A stretch of 64,000 nucleotides of DNA from positions 186,001-250,000 of the forward strand of contig CAXARI010000079.1 in assembly GCA_963971225.1 (NCBI GenBank), in the 5' to 3' direction. The position numbers and the translations under genes are program-made. A model generated the notes under the pieces. That model was given only the letters and a program-made list of their open reading frames with translations. It ran no database searches and was not told where the DNA came from. Position 1 is the stretch's first letter. Every line of letters starts with the position of its first letter. The DNA comes from Melieria omissa. Its lineage: Eukaryota; Arthropoda; Insecta; Diptera; Ulidiidae. Shown piece after piece: positions 55,901 to 64,000 of the stretch.

Positions 55901-58900
55901 ATGCGCAAGAGTGACATTAAATGGCTGCATACTGCAAAATCGATAAAATGCTTGTAAAATATGATGATTCTAGGTTTATAGAAAAAAAAAATAACCTTAA
56001 AACCTAGCTGGAGTTTTGAGCTTTCATAAATGGGGTCAATCTTCTCGCTATCTCAAATAATGCAGGAGAATTTCGTTGTGGAAAAGTGATATCGACCACA
56101 TGATACATCTATATCAGGGGTACCCAAAATCTTCTTATGGAAAAGCAAAAACCAATACATGTAAAGTTGCCCAAAAAAATGCAAACAAATTATTTAATTA
56201 ATTGAATTAGTTGAAAGCACATTGTGCATTTCGCTTGACCCTTAAAATTATAAGTGAAAAAATATAATGTTCCCATTTGTCATTGCCGAAACGCCAACCA
56301 ATCGCCAACACAAAAAAGCATACACACAAAAACTACAACATTAAAAGCATCTAATTTTTTTCATACATACAATTTCTTGAGGCAACAAAACAAAAATCCG
56401 CGCAGCCCCCACACGTGTTGCTTCGTTGCTGTCACAACAACGACTGATTGAAAGAATGCACCTCTGATCTATATAACCAATCAAATGCTTGTGGAACCTA
56501 AGTACGCACAATCACTTTAATCAAAATGGCGTCAAAATTAAGCCAGAGTGACCACCTTTCACCAATTTGGTAAATAAAAAAATATCCCACCGGCAGCATG
56601 ATCGAAATTATGGCTGTTAAATCTCGACCCGTTAACGGATTTAAGTAATATTATGCCTTATTATTTAGCTAGACTCGTATGCTTTCTATAATGGTATCAA
56701 TCATCCTTCTATACCCCAAGGTTCGAAAGCAAATCGATTTGGAACGGTGACTTTGAAAAAATTGCTACTTGGGTGCAAGCACTAAAATGCTTGTCAACAC
56801 CAAATGCATAAGTGCATATTAATAATTGACCCCTTAAAATTTAGCCAGAGTCTTATGCTTTCTATATTGGTCCCTAACTTTTCATTTTCCTTCAGGAGTA
56901 ATGAGCATATCGATGCGCAAGGATAACATTGAAAAACTGCCTATTACAAAATACACACTCACCACTAAAGTGCTTATAGATTCCAAACGGTATGGGTTAC
57001 GTTCATAAAAAACCCCTTAAAATTTAGCTAGAGATTGCAGCTTCATCAAATTAAATCAATAATTTGATTACTATTCGGCAATCATGAACAGATCGATGCG
57101 CAAGAGTGACATTAAATGGCTGTCTACTGCAAAATCGATAAAATGCTTGTAAAATATGATGATTCTAGGTTTATAGAAAAAATAATAACCTTAAAACCTA
57201 GCTGGAGTTTTGAGCTTTCATAAATGAGGTCAATCTTCTCGCTATCTCAAATAATGCAGGAGAATTTCGTTGTGGAAAAGTGATATCGACCACATGATAC
57301 ATCTATATCAGGGGTGCCCAAAATCTTCTTATGGAAAAGCATAAACCAATACATGTAAAGTTGCCCAAAAAAATTCAAAAAAATTATTTAATTAATTGAA
57401 TTAGTTGAAAGCACATTGTGCATTTCGCTTGACCCTTAAAATTATAAGCGAAAAAATATAATGTTCCCATTTGTCATTGCCGAAAGGCCAACCAATCGCC
57501 AACACAAAAACTACAACAACAAAAGCATCTAATTTTTTTCATACATACAATTTCTTGAGGCAACAAAACAAAAATCCGCGCAGCCCCCACACGTGTTGCT
57601 TCGTTGCTGTCACAACAACGACTGATTGAAAGAATGCACCTCTGATCCAAATAACAAATTAAATGCTTGTGGAACCTAAGTACGAACAATCACTTTAATC
57701 AAAATAGCGTCAAAATTAAGCCAGAGTGACCATCTTTCACCAATTTGGTAAATAAAAAAAATATCCCACCGGCAGCATGATCGAAGTTATGGCTGTTAAA
57801 TCTCGACCCGTTAACGGATTTTAATAATATTATGCCTTATTATTTAGCTAGACTCGTATGTTTTCTATAATGGTATCAGTCATCCTTCTATACCCCAAGG
57901 TTCGAAAGCAAATCGATTTGGAACGGTGACTTTGAAAAAATTGGTTCTTGGGTGCAACCACTAAAATGCTTGTCAACACCAAATGCATAAGGGCAAATTA
58001 ATAATTGACCCCTTAAAATTTAGCCAGAGTCTTATGCTTTCTATATTGGTCCCTAACTATTCATTATCCTTCAGGAATAATGAGCATATCGATGCGCAAG
58101 GATAATATTGAAAAACTGCCTATTACAAAATACACACTCACCACTAAAGTGCTTATAGATTCCAAACGGTATGGGCTACGTTAATAAAAAACATCTTAAA
58201 ATATAGCTAGAGATCGCAGCTTTATCAAATTAAATCAATAATTTGATTACTATTCGGCAATCATGAACAGATCGATGCGCAAGAGTGACATTAAATGGCT
58301 GCCTACTGCAAAATCGATAAAATGCTTGTAAAATATGATGATTCTAGGTTTATAGAAAAAATAATAACCTTAAAACCTAGCTGGAGTTTTGAGCTTTCAT
58401 AAATGGGGTCAATCTTCTCGCTATCTCAAATAATGCAGGAGAATTTCGTTGTGGAAAAGTGATATCGACCACATGATACATCTATATCAGGGGTGCCCAA
58501 AATCTTCTTATGGAAAAGCAAAAAACCAATACATGTAAAGTTGCCCAAAAAAATGCAAACAAATTATTTAATTAATTGAATTAGTTGAAAGCACATTGTG
58601 CATTTCGCTTGACCCTTAAAATTATAAGTGAAAAAAATATAATGTTCCCATTTGTCATTGCCGAAAGGCCAACCAATCGCCAAAACAAAAACTACAACAA
58701 CAAAAGCATCTAATTTTTTTTCATATATAGAATTTCTTGAGACAACAAAACAAAAATCCGCGCAGCCCCCACACGTGTTGCTTCGTTGCTGTCACAACAA
58801 CGACTGATTGAAAGAATGCACCTCTGATCTATATAACCAATCAAATGCTTGTGCAACCTAAGTATGCCCAATCACTTTAATCAAAATGGCGTCAAAATTA

Positions 58901-60148
58901 AGCCAGAGTGACCACCTTTCACCAATTTGGTAAATAAAAAAAATATCCCACCGCCAGCATGATCGAAATTATGGCTGTTAAATCTCGACCCGTTAACGGA
59001 TTTTAATAATATTATGCCTTATTATTTAGGTAGACTCGTATGCTTTCTATAATGGTATCAATCATCCTTCTATACCCCAAGGTTCGAAAGCAAATCGATT
59101 TGGAACGGTGACTTTGAAAAAATTGCTACTTGGGTGCAACCACTAAAATGCTTGTCAACACCAAATGCATAAGTTCATATTAATAATTGACCCCTTAAAA
59201 TTTAGCCAGAGTCTTATGCTTTCTATATTGGTCCCTAACTTTTCATTATCCTTCCACCACTAAAGTGCTTATAGATTCCAAACGGTATGGGTTACGTTAA
59301 TAAAAAACCCCTTAAAATGTAGCTAGAGACTTCAGCTTTATAAAATTAAATCAATAATTTGATTACTATTCGGCAATCATGAACAGATCGATGCGCAAGA
59401 GTGACATTAAATGGCTGCCTACTGCAAAATCGATAAAATGCTTGTAAAATATGATGATTCTAGGTTTATAGAAAAAATAATAACCTTAAAACCTAGCTGG
59501 AGTTTTGAGCTTTCATAAATGGGGTCAATCTTCTCGCTATCTCAAATAATGCAGGAGAATTTCGTTGTGGAAAAGTGATATCGACCACATGATACATCTA
59601 TATCAGGGGTACCCAAAATCTTCTTATGGAAAAGCAAAAACCAATACATGTAAAGTTGCCCAAAAAAATGCAAACAAATTATTTAATTAATTGAATTAGT
59701 TGAAAGCACATTGTGCATTTCGCTTGACCCTTAAAATTATAAGTGAAAAAATATAATGTTCCCATTTGTCATTGCCGAAAGGCCAACCAATCGCCAACAC
59801 AAAAAAGCATACACACAAAAACTACAACAACAAAAGCATCTAATTTTTTTCATACATACAATTTCTTGAGGCAACAAAACAAAAATCCGCGCAGCCCCCA
59901 CACGTGTTGCTTCGTTGCTGTCACAACAACGACTGATTGAAAGAATGCACCTCTGATCTATATAACCAATCAAATGCTTGTGGAACCTAAGTACGCACAA
60001 TCACTTTAATCAAAATGGCGTCAAAATTAAGCCAGAGTGACCACCTTTCACCAATTTTGTAAATAAAAAAATATCCCACCGGCAGCATGATCGAAATTAT
60101 GGCTGTTAAATCTCGACCCGTTAACGGATTTAAGTAATATTATGCCTT
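46906..60148 (+). repeat. 1.18-kb satellite array, orientation A (main block)
   Basis: About 11 monomers; landmark 'cgcagcccccacacg' near 47187, 48376, 49559, 50608, 51737, 52914, 54093, 55274, 56401, 57579, 58754 and 59893. Spacings are mostly 1175-1190 bp, with shorter ones from deletions: about 130 bp lost at 50188, about 55 bp at 50987, and about 75 bp at 55764 and again at 59254. In the monomer at 51.8-53.0 kb the anchor AGC(C/T)(A/G)GA recurs at 51871, 51998, 52174, 52357 and 52531, and TCGAT anchors at 52065, 52241 and 52424. This gives subrepeats of about 175-183 bp. The block ends at a BEL LTR. No gene is seen. Confidence 0.93.
53390..60148 (+). repeat. tandem 3-monomer higher-order unit (about 3.49 kb, two copies)
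   Basis: Private variants recur at about 3485-3490 bp: 'cattttccttcaggagtaatg' (53393, 56883), 'tgtctactgc' (53631, 57121), 'acgaacaatc' (54192, 57682), 'cagtcatccttc' (54388, 57876), 'agtatgcccaatc' (55371, 58860), the 75-bp deletion (55764, 59254) and 'gatttaagtaat' (56639, 60127). Few differences separate the copies, so the duplication is recent. The left edge is between about 53070 and 53390. The right copy is cut by the BEL LTR. Confidence 0.88.
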
Positions 60149-60786
60149 TGTTCAGTGGCTAGTTTGCCACTGAAGTCTGAATCGGCACTTGAACCGATTC
60201 AGAAGGATTGAGTTGAATCCTGACTTGGCACTTGAACCAGTTCAGGATGAGGTGGTTGGAGTCTGACTCGGCACTTGAACCAATTCAGCTCTGATGAGGT
60301 GGTTGGAGTCTGAATCGGCACTTGAACCAATTCAGCTCTGATGAGGTGGTTGGAGTCTGAATCGGCACTTGAACCAATTCAGCCCTGAGTCAAAAAACAA
60401 GCGTGTTGAGTGTTTGCTGTTTTCCAATTGACTGTCTTTATTTACACTTTTCGTTGGCCTTTGTACTATTTCCAATGTCAAACGTTCTCACGGGCACGTT
60501 GGACCTCGTTGCTGACTTAGCATTCCCACGCTTGCCCAAACTGTATTGCACTGCTTCTGCTTATGCTGCGATTAACTAAGTGAAATTTGAGTGTGCAAAA
60601 TGCATTGACTGTCGAATGGAATTTGCTGTCGAATTGACCTTGAGTATGCAAAATGCATTCACTCCCGAATGTTGGATAACACTGGCGCGTGATATTAACA
60701 CTTGCAGCGGTGGGAATCGAGCCCAATTCTGCCGTGGGAACGTTTGACATTGTTTACATAATATTTATATGTGCAGAGTCTGAACA
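60149..60786 (-). repeat. LTR of the envelope-bearing BEL element
   Basis: 638 bp with edges TGTTCAGACTC...CACTGAACA on the minus strand, placed between the satellite and the polypurine tract. The second LTR lies outside the window, so the edges rest on TG...CA, the tract and the satellite junction. Tandem stem-loop repeats sit at the downstream end (60176-60386). Open frames in it (60517-60750) look spurious. Confidence 0.82.
60176..60386. repeat. tandem stem-loop repeats in the LTR
   Basis: Three 47-bp units start at 60246, 60293 and 60340, and two more diverged ones lie at 60176-60245. Each holds an inverted pair around CACTTGAA. In the first unit TCTGAATCGG (60176-60185) pairs perfectly with CCGATTCAGA (60194-60203), an 8-base loop between. 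Confidence 0.85.
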
Positions 60787-60799
60787 TCCTCCCCCCGTT
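60787..60799 (-). other. polypurine tract
   Basis: AACGGGGGGAGGA on the minus strand, directly before the LTR start TGTTCAG: the expected plus-strand primer. Confidence 0.85.
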
Positions 60800-60808
60800 G
60801 ACATATGG

Positions 60809-62565
60809 TCAACACTCGATGTCTATTTCCAAGTTCGGATGACGGTCAGCTTGTGGACGAACTCGAGGAAGTGGTCGTGGTGGAGGAATCGCCTTGTTGC
60901 TGTAGTTTTTAATGCGACCTTTGATGTAGCGTGAAAGAAGACAGATGATGATCACCACGGCGAGCCCCAGTGCGACGTATTCTACCAGGAAGTGGTGTTG
61001 ATCAATGGTTGTTAAGGTGTCAGGCAGCTGTTCCTGAAATTTGATTGCCTTGAGAGCTCCTTGTAGTTTCGCCAGTTCTTCGTCATTGGATAGTATACTG
61101 ATGTTGTTGAATACAAGCGGGCTCATTTTCTGCCTTGTTTGATTGAGAGGTATCAGGCTGAAGCTGGTATGAGAGTATCGTAGACTGCTTGTGATGGTGT
61201 TAAGGCTGGTTATTGTTGCCAATGTATGTTTTATTGTGCATCCAGGTGATAACTCCAACAAGCCCGCGTCATGTAATACAAGTTGTGAATGTTCCTGATT
61301 GCACACCGCGTTAAATTTCTCTGCCTTCTGGGTAAAATAAAGCCAATTGTTTGGTGCCACACGCTTCATCCATAACGAGGTTATATTGATAGGTTGCCAC
61401 GTACATGCGGTAGTAGAGTCGTTGTTGAATGCGTGAACTTCACAGGAGCAAATATCGGAGTTTACAGTGTAGACTTCCTGAGTGTTTGAGCATAGTCTTG
61501 ATTCATCTGTTGCGATTACGCATCTCGCCAGTTGGCCCTCTGATAATGGCATGTACTCGTCTCGGTGGGAGTTGAAGGCGAGATACTGAGTGTCTGCTAC
61601 AATCTTTACCAGAACATTGTTGATCACACCAGGAATTGCTGTTACCGTGAATAGATCAAATGGTTGCTTATCGATCAGAGGTATTGTTACGTGAAACAAT
61701 ATCTGATTCTCAAACAATCCACTCTTGACGGTCATGAGTGGGTAGAGATCAGATATTCTATTTACGTCTGTCGGTAGCTGAGCAGACGGCGTCAGATGTC
61801 CTCGTATTCGCGTAATCTCTTCTTTTAGTTGTCTTGGGGTCAATAGTAATGGGCTGATTGTTCCATGACGCGTGTCTGTTACCACTCCAATGATAGCTGC
61901 CTCAAGATGCTGTATGTTTGATGCAATAGTCACCAGCTGAAGGGCCATCAACGTGAATAATTGAATCATTCTTGAGTGAGTGTTTTCGCTGGATAATGCA
62001 TTTAGACGTTGTTGTTCCTTTCGTATTTGTTGCATTATGTTGTTAACTTCTTCTTGTCGTGACTTCTGCTCATGTCTCAGTATATGGGTGGTGGAGTCCA
62101 ACACGGACGTCTGGTTCCGCAGTAGCTGGAGCAAGTGGTCTTCGTTCCGCTTTACGTGCTCTATGGTTTGCGCCATTTGGGTTGCGTAGTTTGAATCAAG
62201 TACTCCAAACAATGAGTTTGCGACGTTACCCACTATGTCCATCGCACCTCGTTTCATTCTTCTGCTTCCCAACAGTAGGCTTGTGGTGGCTATTTCTAGT
62301 CTTGTATTCTCGAATTGTGTTACTATTGCAGCGCAACTGACATCACTCTTTATGTCGTTGCATAGGTTAGATAACGCGATCGTACCATTCTGGAGCAGCT
62401 CCAACTCCCTATGGAGCGGACGGAGATCGTAATATGCCAGAATGTTCCAAATTGCAGTCACTCGGTTGATCCTTCCGACGTGTTCGAAGTGTATGACCCT
62501 GATTGGGCTTGCAGTAATTATTGGTAACAATATGAGCATGGTCATTGCCATCAGTACAGGTGATG
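60809..62565 (-). other. envelope-like (F-type fusion protein) region
   Basis: Sub-region of the preceding frame, about 585 codons. It has a signal-like hydrophobic stretch, a furin-type basic site, a Gly-rich hydrophobic stretch after the site, several Cys, N-glycosylation sequons (NQT, NNS-type, NIT) and a single C-terminal membrane anchor with a short Arg/Lys/Pro-rich tail. No stop or frameshift is visible in this region. The family's role is membrane fusion; whether this copy is expressed is unknown. Confidence 0.75.
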
Positions 62566-64000
62566 CACTGCGTCTGCTTCGTTTTTGCGGCGTTGGTCCG
62601 TTGTTGGTCTCAGAATTGCCGTCCACTGATAGCTCTTGCTCCTTTAGTAATGGTGCTAACCGATGGATGGGCCGCTTGCAGACACCAGTTTTGGTTTTGA
62701 TGTCAACAACCCTGATTTTCCCATCATTGCCAGGATAGCACTTGATGACTCTGCCTAGTGGCCATTGCAGAGGAGGCGCCTTATCTTTCTTTATGATTAT
62801 CAGCATTCCATTAGAGATATCAGGTGATTGCGTGATAAGTTTTGCTATCGGATCGTTATAAGGCAGCAACATGGGATGCTTGGCGGCGTATGTGAGATGT
62901 GATGATGTCAATCGGCCCCCTACCCTGATGATGCCGCGATTGTCTATAAATGGAGACAGTCCCTGGAGAGCGCTGGTTCCTTTGACTTCACCCGTGTTTG
63001 ATAGCTGATGCATCTCTTCACTGAAATCGCTGCGTTGTATGGCTCTTATGATGACGTACAGCGACTCATCCAGTTCGGTTGGTGTTAGGTTGATGCTGCT
63101 ATGTTTGCTCTTATCCTGTAGACGTTTAATAAATCGCAACACATAGCCAACAATTCGTTGCAACATTGTGAAGGAGTTTCGATGCCGTATTGTGTAGACC
63201 ATGTTACTCAGATCATCTTTATGTGCGATTGTAAGCACGTTTGCCCTTTTCTTGACTTCTGCGTCTGTTTGATCGGGAATCACGAGCTCCTGACGAAATG
63301 GCTGCGGCCAACAATCTTGATTACCATGAAGGAATAATGGCCCGTAAAACCACATTGTACACCCTTGGATGTAAAGTGGATCTACAACTCGAGATAGCAA
63401 GTCAGCTGGGTTGTGTTTGGTGTTGCCATGGCGCCATTGCTCAACTAGTGTCAATTGTTGAATTTTACTGACACGGTGAGCAACGAAGGTTTGGAATTTG
63501 GATGGATCTGAGTTAATCCAATGTAACGTTATTTCCGAATCAGTCCACATATAAGTTGGATGCTGTTCATATTCCAAGTCCCTTTCTACTCTGGCCACCA
63601 GTTGTGCTCCTAACGGTGCTGCGCATAACTCGAGCCGCGGCATTGTCTGCGTTTTGAGCGGAGCGACCCGTGATTTTGAGCAGAGTAGTTGGACAGAGAT
63701 AGTTCTATCAGCAATTTCTGCTCTGATGTAAACAGCGACTCCATAGGCGCGTTCGGGGCTGAAGAAACGATTGGTTGCCATCTGCATGGGTTCGCCAAGA
63801 GCTGCTGGGTGTTCCTTAAACGGAATTTTCACGACAAATCGCCCCATTTGATTGCGCTTGGTGTGTTGGGCAAATGATTCTTCGCATTTTCTTTCTGCAT
63901 CCGTAAATTGATCCTTGTTCTCTGGGAATTCCTCCAGCTGCCAGAATTTAGTCAGTATGTTGTCTAAGGCATCTTCGTCGCTTTTGCTGCATACGCCGCA
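60809..64000 (-). pseudogene. Pol remnant fused in frame to envelope-like protein (partial)
   Basis: The frame is open from the window edge (64000) to a stop at 60809, 1063 codons; the ATG at 63847 is internal. In order: a stretch like the Pol part just before RT (ending GRFVVKIPFKEHP); a jump at about 63750 from ATNRFFS to RAYGVAVYI, which removes the RT core; the rest of RNase H and linker (WTDSEITLHW, HNPADLLSR); a jump at about 62825 from KLITQ to DISNGML, which removes integrase; then the DUF5641-type end (CKRPIHRLAPLL). The envelope-like part follows: a hydrophobic signal-like stretch at about 62500-62565, a basic cleavage motif RRMKR followed by GAMDIVGN at about 62250, a heptad-like region, and a C-terminal membrane span near 60925-60990 (YVALGLAVVIIICLL). 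It resembles the baculovirus F-protein fold seen in some insect retroelements. Confidence 0.85.

Larger units (their letters stand above)
60149..64000 (-). mobile_element. BEL/Pao element with envelope-like region, 3' part, internally deleted
   Basis: Minus-strand element running off the window. From its 3' end: LTR (60149-60786), polypurine tract (60787-60799), then one open frame to the window edge. The frame encodes fragments of Pol fused to a viral F-type envelope-like region. RT and integrase cores are missing through two deletions that keep the frame. The envelope-bearing BEL layout recalls roo-like elements; family naming is from memory. The left target copy would be within 'atgcctt' at 60142-60148. 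Confidence 0.88.

Noticed and set aside
46906..60148. CRISPR-like or tandem gene array
   Set aside because: The repeat unit is 1.18 kb with no short repeat-spacer pattern, and the sequence context is eukaryotic satellite.
62059..62340. Plus-strand open frames opposite the envelope-like region
   Set aside because: They are antisense shadows of the long minus-strand frame, with no recognisable motif.
1..64000. A known male-determining or other single-copy gene hidden in the repeats
   Set aside because: I found no open frame outside mobile elements and satellite that I could recognise or support. I cannot exclude a tiny spliced gene without transcript data.

Overview
The window looks like transposon-dense heterochromatin from an insect, most likely a higher fly. 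The evidence is the set of element families: BEL/Pao elements (one with an envelope-like region), a Ty3/gypsy element with a tRNA-Leu-like primer site, a LOA/I-type LINE with RNase H, a Transib DNA transposon, and several Tc1/mariner and hAT-like pieces. I found no convincing host gene, tRNA, rRNA or CRISPR array. The family composition is seen in the sequence; the species and the chromosome (Y, pericentromere or other) are guesses.

The background is one satellite family with a monomer of about 1.18 kb. Each monomer is built from degenerate subrepeats of about 175-183 bp. At 53.4-60.1 kb three monomers form a recent tandem higher-order unit of about 3.49 kb. Calling the orientation at position 1 'A', the array runs A (1-7772), B, the reverse complement (7773 to about 35147), then A again (about 36526-60148). 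There is one sharp switch at 7772/7773 and a second switch across transposon debris at 35.1-36.5 kb.

Layout: (1) 349-5583, a gypsy element with 213-bp LTRs differing at one base; it is intact except for a one-base shift in the integrase zinc finger. (2) 9512-15887, a 5'-truncated Jockey/CR1-type LINE holding a long-arm foldback element (11798-15866), which itself holds a pogo-like element (12154-13380). (3) 21943-32139, a split and duplicated mariner-like element, a LOA-type LINE (22313-30691) ending in seven CCTAA units, and a Transib element (25917-28774) inside the LINE reverse transcriptase. (4) 35148-36525, broken hAT-like and Tc1-like fragments. (5) 38594-46905, a degenerate Tc1-type element holding an apparently intact BEL/Pao element (39919-46533) with identical LTRs. 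(6) 60149-64000, the 3' part of a second BEL/Pao element on the minus strand; it has lost reverse transcriptase and integrase by two in-frame deletions but keeps an envelope-like region.

The genes do not form a host pathway: they are the replication and integration genes of separate mobile elements. Target-site duplications fix the order of several insertions. Satellite came first, then LINE, foldback and pogo in one nest; satellite, LINE and Transib in a second; satellite, Tc1 and BEL in a third. The BEL and gypsy insertions look youngest. The most notable items are the three-level satellite, the inverted gene copy in the foldback element, the RSS-like Transib ends, and the envelope-retaining BEL deletion derivative.
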